DNA of 64,000 nt, taken from assembly GCA_046329535.1 (NCBI GenBank), contig JAXLUN010000001.1, positions 434,001-498,000 on the forward strand. Reading direction: 5' to 3'. A program made the position numbers and the translations under genes. This DNA is from Bog-950 sp046329535. Its GTDB lineage: Bacteria > Bacteroidota > Bacteroidia > Chitinophagales > LD1. The notes beneath the pieces are model-generated. The model worked only from the letters and a program-made list of their open reading frames with translations, searched no databases and was not told the origin of the DNA. Position 1 is the stretch's first letter. Every line of letters starts with the position of its first letter. This document shows positions 56,820 to 64,000 of the stretch, in pieces.

Positions 56820-58187
56820 GTGGCTAAACCTAGAAATGTGATTTTGATAGTAGCAGATAGTTTAAGATACGACTCTGTTTACCGCGAAGATGGTCCCGGG
56901 ATTCCTTATTTGGAGAATAACGGCATTCAATTTACCAATGCCCGTTCAGCCGCCTGCTGGACTTTGCCGGCAACCAGCAGCCTGTTTAGTGGCATGATGC
57001 CTCACGAGCATGAAACCACTTCTCAAAGCCGTTGGTTCAAAGATTCTGTTCCAACACTGGCCGCCAAACTCAAAAAAGCAAATTACCGTTCTATCATGGT
57101 TTCGGCAAACAGTGTAACCACTGATATCTTTAACGTAAGTAAAGACTTTGATGAGGTGCATAAAACCTGGCAGTTTACCCCCACCAAGCACAAGTGGTTG
57201 CTGCAAACCGTATTGGCGCTTAACCGCCCCCGCGTGAGAAAAATGATTTTAAAGCCGAAGGATAAATTTTTTGATAAAGCCAGCGAAGACTTGCGTCAGG
57301 GTATCATCTGGGCGCAGAAAACTTCGCACGATTCATTTTTTAAGGCTAAGCAATTAATTGAGGAGAATAATGCGAAAGGTCAGGGGGTGTTTATGTTCAT
57401 CAACCTGATGGAAACACATTATCCGTATCATATTGCCGATACGTTTACCCTGATGAATAAATCGTTGCTGGGAAAAATACATGAGTGGAAGATTCTGTTT
57501 CATTTTTTGTCGCAAAGTTTTTTAAAAAATGACAAGGGCATAGTGACGTAGGCTGATCTGGATTTACTGCGCACCAAACAGCAGTTGGCCTGGAAGTTAA
57601 TACGCGATGACATCAATAATTTTTGCCGTGAAATGCATCAGGACAAAGACAACCTGATAGTTTTTTGCAGCGACCATGGCGATAACTTTGGCGACCAGGG
57701 CTGGCAATATCATTTCAGTAATGTGACCGATGGAGGAAACAGGGTTCCTCTTATCTGGCTTGACCATGAAAACAAACAGGCGGAAATAAAGACCTACAAT
57801 GTTAGTTCGCGGTTTATGCACCATGAAATTTTGAACAGTTGCGGACTGGATAATGAAGGAGGAACTTTACTTCGCGAAACCGAAAACAATTTGCCGGTAC
57901 TGCAAAGCTTTTGGTATAACAACGAGGAGAGAACCATGCAAAAGTATAAGTACAATCAGGTAGCATTTATTGAAGGGGATAAGAGGTTTGTGCAAAGGGC
58001 GGGAAACTGGATGTATGCTCCGGTGGCAAAAAACGGAATTGAACCCACTTTCGAATACGTAGAGAAAAATTTCAACCCGTTGGAAGAGTTGAGTTTACCT
58101 GCCGATAGAAAGAAGTATCTTGAAAAATCGCTGAAAGATTTCACCTCTTTCTCAGATAGAATCATGAACAAGAGCCATGAACATTGA
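56820..58187 (+). pseudogene. Sulfatase/alkaline-phosphatase-superfamily gene with one in-frame stop
   Basis: One reading frame encodes a 455-residue sulfatase-like hydrolase, interrupted by a single TAG at 57549-57551 (codon 244); the frame continues correctly as ADLDLLRTKQQLAWK. The N-terminal metal site is LIVADSLRYDS, the nucleophile region is CWTLPATSSLFSG, and the C-terminal metal site is FCSDHGDNFGDQG. In the CxPxR position the residue looks like Thr (TLPA), so a formylglycine-dependent sulfatase is less likely than a phosphoester or phosphoglycerol-type hydrolase/transferase. GTG 56820 is the start. No signal peptide is seen. A TAC, TAT or CAG codon mutated to TAG, or a sequencing error, would explain the interruption. 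It overlaps the YjbR-like gene by 11 bp. Confidence 0.82.
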
Positions 58188-58533
58188 GGAGATAAGGGAA
58201 TATTGTTTGGCTAAAAGCGGTGTAACGGAAGGGTTTCCTTTTGGCGAGGGGGTACTAGTTTTTAAAGTAATGGGTAAAATGTTTCTGCTTACTTCACTTG
58301 ACTCACAGCCCCTTCGGGTTAATTTGAAAATGAATCCTGAATGGGTAGAGGAATACCGCGACAAATACCCGGATATACAACCTGGCTACCACATGAATAA
58401 AAAGTTGTGGAATAGTGTTTACTTTGACACCGGAAGCATTCCTCAAAGAGAATTGGTGTGGATGATTAACCACAGCTATGAAGAAGTGGTTAAAGGTTTA
58501 CCTAAAAAAGTTCAATTGCAGTTAAACAGCTAA
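58177..58533 (+). CDS. MmcQ/YjbR-family protein
   Basis: A 118-residue protein of the YjbR (CyaY-like fold) family. Matching features are the N-terminal CLAKSGVTEGFPFGEGVLVFKVMGKMF (split as GVTEGFPFGEG and VFKVMGKMF), LLTSLDSQPLRVNLKMNPE and GYHMNKKLWNSVYF. These small proteins are sometimes DNA-binding; no function is established here. The start overlaps the 3' end of the sulfatase-like gene, so the pair is probably one transcript. Confidence 0.88.
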   Translation: MNIEEIREYCLAKSGVTEGFPFGEGVLVFKVMGKMFLLTSLDSQPLRVNLKMNPEWVEEYRDKYPDIQPGYHMNKKLWNSVYFDTGSIPQRELVWMINHSYEEVVKGLPKKVQLQLNS

Positions 58534-58543
58534 ATAACATATC

Positions 58544-58897
58544 ATGATATTTCTATTGTTACTGGTGGGGTTTTCGTATGCCATACATAAAATGTGTTCA
58601 GAGCGGGGTATTTCTCCCTGGTCGTATCTGATTGGCTTTATTTCAGGTTTTTTTCTGGTTCTGTTTGCCACTTCAGCAGTGTTGGTTATCATGTATGGGC
58701 AGAATGTTATTAATGATCCGGATGTAGAAAATAAGGTAATGACTATGGCTCCGTTTGCTATGCTATTTCAGTTTTTGCTCTTTGTTTTTTTTCGTATCAA
58801 AATCGGCCGCACCCGCATAGCCAGCAAAGAGGATGATGACGATACTCCACCACCACCGCCAGCAAAGGAAAAAAAGGATCTTTCCTACTTCCGATAG
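58544..58897 (+). CDS. Small membrane protein with acidic-proline tail (117 aa)
   Basis: The ATG 58544 frame encodes three hydrophobic segments (about 1-15, 22-45 and 62-84) and a charged C-terminal tail with a DDDD run and five consecutive prolines near residues 99-108. It starts 10 bp after the YjbR gene on the same strand. I recognise no family. The clean spacing and composition support a real gene. Confidence 0.7.
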   Translation: MIFLLLLVGFSYAIHKMCSERGISPWSYLIGFISGFFLVLFATSAVLVIMYGQNVINDPDVENKVMTMAPFAMLFQFLLFVFFRIKIGRTRIASKEDDDDTPPPPPAKEKKDLSYFR

Positions 58898-58927
58898 ATT
58901 TTATTTTTAGCCTTCGAACAAAACATC

Positions 58928-59977
58928 ATGTATGATTTTATCATTGTTGGCCAGGGAATAGCGGGCTCCATGCTTTCGTGGTTCCTGCTCCAAAGCAATC
59001 AACGGGTTTTAGTTATCGATGAGTTTAATCCGGCTTCAGCCAGCAAGGTTGCTTCCGGTGTTACCAATCCGATTACCGGAAGGAGATTTGTAAAATCCTG
59101 GCTTAGCGATGAACTGCTCCCCTTTGCCCGGCAAACTTATCGGGATTTAGAGTTGGTGTTGGGAGAATCATTTTTTACACATTCAACTATTATTAAGCTG
59201 TTTGATTCCGTAAAGTCGCAGAACGACTGGAGTGCGCGATGTGCCTCACCCGGATATCTTCCATATTTAAAGAATGAGCAGATTGTTTACCTCGATGCGG
59301 GAAAAGTTAAAAATGAATTTGGCGGATTTGAGATAGAAGGAGGCAGTCGGCTGGAAACCGAGAAGTTTTTACTGGCATATAGACGTTATCTTCAGAATAA
59401 AAATCTTCTGCTTGAAACAAAGTTTGATTTTGATAAGCTGATTATGGGAGACATTGGAGTTAACTATGATGGAAACAAAGCGCAGAAAATTATTTTTTGT
59501 GAAGGAGCAAATGCGCTGGATAATCCATACTTCAAATTTCTACCTTTTCAGCTGGCAAAGGGAGAATGCCTGATCATAGAAATGGAAAATTTTTATTCCG
59601 ACAGGATTATTAACGGAGAAGTGTTTGTGATGCCCACGCCTCTTAAAAACCATTACTATATAGGAGCTACCCATGAATGGTATTTTGATGACGACCAACC
59701 CAGTGAGAAAGGCAGGCATGAATTGTTAGGTAATCTTTCAACGGTGCTAAAAACTCCGTTTAATGTCGTGGAACAGAAGGCCGCCATCCGCCCTACAGTT
59801 AAAGACCGCAGACCATTTGTGGGTTTTCATCCGGAATTTCCAGCGGTAGGAATTTTTAATGGTATGGGCACCAAAGGCATATCGCTGGCACCTTATTTTG
59901 CTCATCAGTTTACCGAAAATTTATTGCAACATAAACCTCTGGACAAAGAAGTTGATATCAAACGATTTCTTTCCTAA
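58928..59977 (+). CDS. FAD-dependent oxidoreductase (DadA/GlpO-like)
   Basis: A 349-residue DAO-family flavoprotein. The N-terminal dinucleotide-binding motif is IIVGQGIAGSMLSWFLL, followed by VIDEFNPASASKVASGVTNP. A C-terminal FAD contact segment contains VKDRRPFVGFHPEFPAVGIFNGMGTKG (IFNGMGTKG). It lacks a clear second FAD motif of amino-acid oxidases with known substrate, so substrate is unknown. It starts the stretch of + strand genes ending with the biotin carrier, 9 bp downstream. Confidence 0.85.
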   Translation: MYDFIIVGQGIAGSMLSWFLLQSNQRVLVIDEFNPASASKVASGVTNPITGRRFVKSWLSDELLPFARQTYRDLELVLGESFFTHSTIIKLFDSVKSQNDWSARCASPGYLPYLKNEQIVYLDAGKVKNEFGGFEIEGGSRLETEKFLLAYRRYLQNKNLLLETKFDFDKLIMGDIGVNYDGNKAQKIIFCEGANALDNPYFKFLPFQLAKGECLIIEMENFYSDRIINGEVFVMPTPLKNHYYIGATHEWYFDDDQPSEKGRHELLGNLSTVLKTPFNVVEQKAAIRPTVKDRRPFVGFHPEFPAVGIFNGMGTKGISLAPYFAHQFTENLLQHKPLDKEVDIKRFLS

Positions 59978-59986
59978 ACTTGCCAT

Positions 59987-60475
59987 ATGATAAAAGCCAC
60001 TATTAACGGGAATAAAGAGTTTGCAGTAGATGCCAATACACTTAACGGAACGGCAGCAAACTGGGATCTGATAGAAGTTCGGAATCAAACTTTTCATATA
60101 ATCAAGGACAGTAAAGGATATAACGCTACACTTATCAGTTTTAATATCGAGGAAAAGACGATGATTCTGAATGTGAATGGCACAGAATACGAAGTGGCAA
60201 TAAAAGATAAGAACGATTTGTTGCTTCAGCAGTTAGGCATTAACACTAAATCATCTTCAGCCATACAATCTATCAAGGCTCCTATGCCTGGTTTAATTAT
60301 CAATATTTCAGCCCAGGTGGGTGAGGAAGTGAAGAAGGGTGATACGCTTTTGATTTTAGAGGCCATGAAAATGGAAAACGTAATCAAGTCACCACGCGAT
60401 GGTAAAGTCAAAAAGATTCACGTAGCGTTAAAGCAGCCGGTTGAAAAAAATCAGGTGATGCTGGAGTTTGAATAG
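59987..60475 (+). CDS. Biotin carboxyl carrier protein-like (biotinyl domain)
   Basis: A 162-residue protein whose second half is a biotinyl/lipoyl attachment domain. Lys128 in LEAMKMEN is the biotinylation site. Preceding IKAPMPGLIINI and following VEKNQVMLEFE fit the barrel. The N-terminal half is unlike E. coli AccB and resembles the biotin subunit of propionyl/methylmalonyl-type carboxylases common in Bacteroidota. Partner carboxylase subunits are not in the window. Its stop directly abuts the stop of glpD. Confidence 0.88.
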   Translation: MIKATINGNKEFAVDANTLNGTAANWDLIEVRNQTFHIIKDSKGYNATLISFNIEEKTMILNVNGTEYEVAIKDKNDLLLQQLGINTKSSSAIQSIKAPMPGLIINISAQVGEEVKKGDTLLILEAMKMENVIKSPRDGKVKKIHVALKQPVEKNQVMLEFE

Positions 60476-62116
60476 TTATTGAAAATCAACAGTCGCGCGA
60501 AACTGCTCTTTGGTTTCCTGTAACATGCGTTGAGCGGCAGCTTCATCTTCCTGAAACTGAATAGATATAAAATTATTGATGTAGTCAATTTGCTTTTCTG
60601 ATTGCTGGCGGTTAAAGAATATTTTTCCGGTTCTGCGAATCAGGAAGTCATTACTTCTAACAACCATTTCGTTTTCTATTCCATACATCAGCTCGGCTGC
60701 TTCAAAAAGTTTTTCAGAGTCCGAAATTTTATGCCTCAGCGTATCAACCTGTTTCAGAATAGCGGCTGTGTTTTTTCCATACCGATAAAACCACTCGGTA
60801 ATTGTTTCATCGGCAACGTTTTTTTCTCTACCGGCTTGCATCAATACTTCCAAACTTTTTTCAAAATCCGCTGAATTTGAAAATTCACCTCCGCTCAAAC
60901 GGAAATTTTTAGTGGCACATTTCTTCAGGTTGCGCTTCTGTATTCTGCCCACCAGATCTACTATTTTTTCAGCCATTAAACGGTATCCGGTCAACTTTCC
61001 GCCCGCTATGGATATTAAGCCTGATGGAGAAATCATAATTTCATCTTTGCGGGAAAGTTCGGAGGCAGATTTGCCTTCTTCGTATATCAAAGGTCTAAGC
61101 CCTGCCCAACTCGATACTATATCATCCGTTGTCAAGTGCAGCGTTGGAAAAATCTTATTCGTGGCATTCAGTATGTAGGTGGCATCGTCTTTACTACAAT
61201 GCGGTTGATCTATGTCTTGATTGTAAACCGTATCGGTGGTGCCTACGTAGGTGATTTTATTGCGCGGAATGGCAAAAATCATACGACCATCTCCCACATC
61301 AAAATAGGCAGCCTGTTTTAGCGGCACTTTCTCGTACGGAAATACAATATGTACTCCTTTGGTTAACTGCAGCCTTTTACCTTTTAGTGAATTATCTTCT
61401 TTACGCAATAAATCAACCCATGGGCCGCATGCATTTACAATGTTGGTTGCCTTTATTTCAAAATCTTTCTCCGTCAGGTTATCATGAATTTTGGCTCCAA
61501 CAATTTTCGTCTGCTCATCATAAACAAATCCCCTTGATTCGGCATAGTTCAATAAAAGAGCTCCTTTTTCAAAGGCGCTTTTAGCAATTTCAATGGTCAG
61601 GCGCGAATCATCGGTTCGGTATTCAAAGTATAAACCACCACCAATCAGATTGTCTCCATGAAGAAGAGGCTCAGCTCTGAGCGTTTCATGCTTATCCAGC
61701 ATTTTTCTGCGTTCACTTTTCTTCACTCCGGCCAGTAAATCGTATACCAGTAAACCAAGCGAAGACGAGTTTTTACCCAACGAGCCGTGTTGAATAATAG
61801 GCAAAAGCATTTTTTCGGGTATCACCACATGGCGTGCATTGCGGTGAACAACCGCGCGCTCACTGCCTACATCATGTACTAGTTTGAGTTCCAATTGCTT
61901 CAGATACCGCAACCCACCATGAATCAGTTTGGTAGAACGAGAGCTGGTGCCCGAGGCAAAATCATTTTTTTCTACCAGAGCCACCTTTAATCCGCGCAGG
62001 GCTGCATCCAGCGCTATGCCGCAACCGGTAATGCCGCCACCAATCACCAAAAGATCAAACGATTGGTTGGATAGCTGCTGAATAAACGATTGCCTATGGA
62101 GATTGGAAAAATTCAT
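60476..62116 (-). CDS. glpD: Aerobic glycerol-3-phosphate dehydrogenase
   Basis: A 546-residue membrane-associated FAD enzyme that oxidises glycerol 3-phosphate to DHAP and passes electrons to quinone. The FAD motif is LLVIGGGITGCGIALDAALRG, followed by SGTSSRSTKLIHGGLRYL. The C-terminal DAO_C domain includes WFYRYG and the segment ending EEDEAAAQRM. It is transcribed with the rhodanese-like gene, 21 bp upstream on the same strand. With glpK nearby it gives the glycerol-use pathway. Confidence 0.94.
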   Translation of the reverse strand: MNFSNLHRQSFIQQLSNQSFDLLVIGGGITGCGIALDAALRGLKVALVEKNDFASGTSSRSTKLIHGGLRYLKQLELKLVHDVGSERAVVHRNARHVVIPEKMLLPIIQHGSLGKNSSSLGLLVYDLLAGVKKSERRKMLDKHETLRAEPLLHGDNLIGGGLYFEYRTDDSRLTIEIAKSAFEKGALLLNYAESRGFVYDEQTKIVGAKIHDNLTEKDFEIKATNIVNACGPWVDLLRKEDNSLKGKRLQLTKGVHIVFPYEKVPLKQAAYFDVGDGRMIFAIPRNKITYVGTTDTVYNQDIDQPHCSKDDATYILNATNKIFPTLHLTTDDIVSSWAGLRPLIYEEGKSASELSRKDEIMISPSGLISIAGGKLTGYRLMAEKIVDLVGRIQKRNLKKCATKNFRLSGGEFSNSADFEKSLEVLMQAGREKNVADETITEWFYRYGKNTAAILKQVDTLRHKISDSEKLFEAAELMYGIENEMVVRSNDFLIRRTGKIFFNRQQSEKQIDYINNFISIQFQEDEAAAQRMLQETKEQFRATVDFQ

Positions 62117-62137
62117 AAGTGGTAGTAAATACCTGAT

Positions 62138-62794
62138 TTAGTTATCGGAAAACTTGGTGTCGGTTTTGCTTTTTTTCGGTTTGTAAAAAGATACACCTGA
62201 CTCACGCAGGCTTGTATAATCACTCAGCACAATGCGCACGCGATCAAATCCATTGCGCTTGAATATAGACCCGGCAGTAGTTGTTTCGGGAATGGTGTTA
62301 CCATAGACATAATAGTTTCCAGGTTCATCCAAGTCTATTAAAACTCTCTCCAGGTCAATTAGGGCAATGTTCTCAGCGTCTTCAACATGCTCAGCCTGAT
62401 ATTCTTCAGCAGTACGAACATCCACCAGATAAAATTCATCAAAATTATAATCAATGGCAAACTCATCGGCTTCTACGCCAATCAGCATGTCTATTTTTTT
62501 TCCGGCCTCTCTCCATGCCTCATAGCCGCCTTCCAGATAGCCGCCCACATTATCTTGCGTATGCAGCCGAAAAATTTTGCTCAGTTGGTCTATCTGCTCT
62601 TCATCGGCAATAATCAATACCGGCTGAGAATCTTCTACCAACTCCTGAAAAGCATCGATAAAGCTTTCAGAAAAAGGAATAGAAATAGATTCGACTATAA
62701 AACCATCGCAAAACACCTCTGGTTTTCGCGTATCTACCACCAAGTGACCGGTTGATACCAACTCACTGAAATGCTGAAGTGATATTTTTTTCAT
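62138..62794 (-). CDS. Rhodanese-like protein lacking the catalytic cysteine in both repeats
   Basis: A 218-residue protein with two rhodanese-like folds. The first (about residues 1-100) has HLVVDTRKPEVFCDGFI and GGYEAWREAG. The second (about 105-200) has YLVDVRTAEEYQAEHVEDAENIAL. In both, the loop that normally holds CxxGxRS lacks Cys: IADEEQID in the first, and VYGNTIPETT in the second. Sulfur transfer is therefore unlikely; it may be a regulatory or binding domain. It sits between an ArsR regulator and glpD. Confidence 0.85.
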   Translation of the reverse strand: MKKISLQHFSELVSTGHLVVDTRKPEVFCDGFIVESISIPFSESFIDAFQELVEDSQPVLIIADEEQIDQLSKIFRLHTQDNVGGYLEGGYEAWREAGKKIDMLIGVEADEFAIDYNFDEFYLVDVRTAEEYQAEHVEDAENIALIDLERVLIDLDEPGNYYVYGNTIPETTTAGSIFKRNGFDRVRIVLSDYTSLRESGVSFYKPKKSKTDTKFSDN

Positions 62795-62847
62795 ACAAAA
62801 AATTATTGAGGCCGCGAAGTTATGGTAAAAGATAGCTTAATCAAGCC

Positions 62848-63168
62848 CTAGGAGAGTTTATATACTGCTTCGGTCAGGTTTTTTAAAGCCGAATAATTCA
62901 GCGAATAGAAAATGAACTTGCCCTTTCGGGTAGTGAGCACTAAACCGGCTTGGCGTAAAATTTTGAGTTGTTGTGAGGTAATGGACTGATCTATGTCCAG
63001 ATCGCGGTAAATCTCTTGCACGGAGCAAGTTCCTCTCTTGGCCAGATACTCCAGTATTAGAATACGCTGTGGATGAGTTGCAGCCCGCAAAACCATACAG
63101 GCATAATTTAACTGATTGTTGTTTAGTAAAATCTCTGCTTCACCATTCATGTCCACTTGTTTTAGCAT
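62848..63168 (-). CDS. ArsR-family transcriptional regulator
   Basis: A 106-residue winged-helix regulator. TCSVQEIYRDLDIDQSITSQQLKILRQAGLV (HTH given in parts: SVQEIYRDLD and QSITSQQLKILRQAG) is the DNA-binding helix pair, and LTTRKGKFIFYSLN is the wing. Cys24 in NYACMVLRA and Cys48 in GTCSVQ are candidate sensor thiols, possibly for metals, sulfur or redox, but no canonical metal CxC motif is seen. It is upstream of the rhodanese-like gene (53 bp) and probably controls it and glpD. Confidence 0.85.
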   Translation of the reverse strand: MLKQVDMNGEAEILLNNNQLNYACMVLRAATHPQRILILEYLAKRGTCSVQEIYRDLDIDQSITSQQLKILRQAGLVLTTRKGKFIFYSLNYSALKNLTEAVYKLS

Positions 63169-63277
63169 GAAAATAGCTATCCTTTTTCAAACCTAAAAAG
63201 AACCTATGAAGCTAGATTTTACTGTAATAATCATACGCACTTTCTATTCAACTTTGTAATTTATTATATGCTTGAAC

Positions 63278-63311
63278 AAACAAAAAGCCCCTTGAAAAAC
63301 AAGAGGCTTTT
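63278..63311 (-). terminator. Intrinsic terminator after glpK
   Basis: The stem aaaagcccctt / aagaggctttt (63283-63293 with 63301-63311, one mismatch) and the T-rich tract on the minus strand lie 27 bp after the glpK stop. It separates glpK from the ArsR gene. Confidence 0.8.
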
Positions 63312-63337
63312 CGGTCTGTATGTGATATAGCAGTTAT

Positions 63338-64000
63338 TTATTTTTTTGCGCTACGTCCCCAACCCATACTAAGGGTCACAGCTTTTTTCCAGCCATCGTA
63401 AAGTTTAGTTCGCAGGGCAAGTGCCAGTTTGGGTTTAAAATCGGTATCAATCTGCCATTGTTTCACAATGTTTGGTTTTTTGTAAAAACCTACAGCCAAC
63501 CCAGCCAGATAGGCCGCCCCCAAAGCGGTGGTTTCGGTTACCTTGGGCCTGTCTACCGGCACTCCAAGCATATCGCTTTGAAACTGCATTAAAAAATTAT
63601 TGGCACAAGCCCCGCCATCCACCCGCAACGATTTCAGTTTAATACCGCTGTCCTGCTCCATGGCACTTAAAACATCTTTGGTTTGATATGCCAGCGACTC
63701 CAACGTTGCCCGTACCAAGTGGCTTTTGGAGGTTCCGCGCGTTAGGCCAAAAACCGCCCCGCGCGCCTCCATATCCCAGTAAGGGGCCCCTAACCCGGCA
63801 AATGCGGGTACCACATAAACACCTTCGGAACTTTCCACTGCATTAGCATGATACTCCGATTCACTAGCCGTATCAATAATTTTTAAACCATCACGCAACC
63901 ACTGTACAGCGGCTCCTGCTATAAAAATACTGCCTTCTAAAGCATACTCCACTTTGCCACCAATACCCCAAGCAATGGTGGTTATCAGTCCGTTTTTAGA
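63338..64000 (-). CDS. glpK: Glycerol kinase, C-terminal part (partial)
   Basis: The 3' end of a gene that continues past the right edge; about 220 residues are visible. The frame is open to 64000 and begins SKNGLITTIAWGIGGKVEYALEGS (given as NGLITTIAWGIGGKVEYALEG). SIFIAGAAVQWLRDGL, VPAFAGLGAPYWDMEARG and LRVDGGACANNFLMQFQSD (LRVDGGACANN) are typical FGGY glycerol kinase motifs. It phosphorylates glycerol to glycerol 3-phosphate, the substrate of GlpD encoded nearby. A terminator follows. Confidence 0.93.
   Translation of the reverse strand, partial: SKNGLITTIAWGIGGKVEYALEGSIFIAGAAVQWLRDGLKIIDTASESEYHANAVESSEGVYVVPAFAGLGAPYWDMEARGAVFGLTRGTSKSHLVRATLESLAYQTKDVLSAMEQDSGIKLKSLRVDGGACANNFLMQFQSDMLGVPVDRPKVTETTALGAAYLAGLAVGFYKKPNIVKQWQIDTDFKPKLALALRTKLYDGWKKAVTLSMGWGRSAKK

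Noticed and set aside
1..64000. tRNA, rRNA, insertion sequence or prophage
   Set aside because: No cloverleaf-like sequence, transposase, integrase or phage structural gene was recognised on either strand.

Overview
The window looks like a chromosomal segment of a Bacteroidota bacterium, probably near the Chitinophagales/Sphingobacteriales. The evidence is a protein with a type IX secretion (T9SS) C-terminal sorting domain, TAnnTTTG-type -7 promoter boxes with weak Shine-Dalgarno signals, the order purH-mreBCD-mrdA-rodA, a coaX-outer membrane protein-lptC string, a lipoprotein-type RND adaptor, and DUF1573. No rRNA, tRNA, CRISPR array, insertion sequence or prophage was seen. No database search was possible, so family names rest on motifs.

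Region 1 (1-18.1 kb) is an accessory locus. Six radical SAM genes carry an extra cysteine-containing N-terminal 'twitch'-type region (450-2012, 3465-2009 broken, 4979-3462, 5102-6412, 6427-7554, 18083-16830). One larger cobalamin-binding-type radical SAM gene lies at 11854-9992. Interleaved with them are five membrane-anchored SGNH/GDSL-hydrolase-like genes (8867-7593, 8960-9970, 13251-14513, 14519-15543 broken, 15570-16841). Two small orphan genes sit between them at 12177-11932 and 12956-12465. A partial gene at the left edge may be a glycosyltransferase.

Region 2 (18.2-28.2 kb) holds a TMTC-like GT-C membrane glycosyltransferase candidate with C-terminal TPRs, a 1521-residue T9SS adhesin with five 255-bp tandem units, a sixth SGNH protein, and a DegT-family sugar aminotransferase translationally coupled to it. 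Regions 1 and 2 together read best as a surface-glycan or envelope-modification island; this is an inference.

Region 3 (28.3-38.7 kb) is housekeeping: purN, purH, mreB, mreC, mreD, mrdA (PBP2), rodA, a TauE/SafE permease, rlmN and a DUF1573 protein. Region 4 (38.8-46.4 kb) has a methyltransferase divergent from a TetR-tolC-adaptor-RND efflux operon. Region 5 (46.5-55.4 kb) has a DUF1275 protein, an Uup-like ABC-F ATPase, an NAD(P)-binding oxidoreductase, a CapA-like/SPOR-like protein whose metal ligands appear lost, coaX, an outer-membrane protein, lptC and a small membrane protein.

Region 6 (55.4-64 kb) has queA, a sulfatase-superfamily gene interrupted by one in-frame TAG, a YjbR-like protein, a small membrane protein, an FAD oxidoreductase, a biotin carrier protein, glpD, a cysteine-less rhodanese-like protein, an ArsR regulator, and the 3' part of glpK running off the right edge.

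Three genes are broken (3465-2009 with two frameshifts, 14519-15543 with one, 56820-58187 with one nonsense codon). The indels are at an A run or a TG repeat, so sequencing error and real decay are both possible. Gene ends are unusually tight: five of eight convergent pairs overlap or lie within 4 bp.
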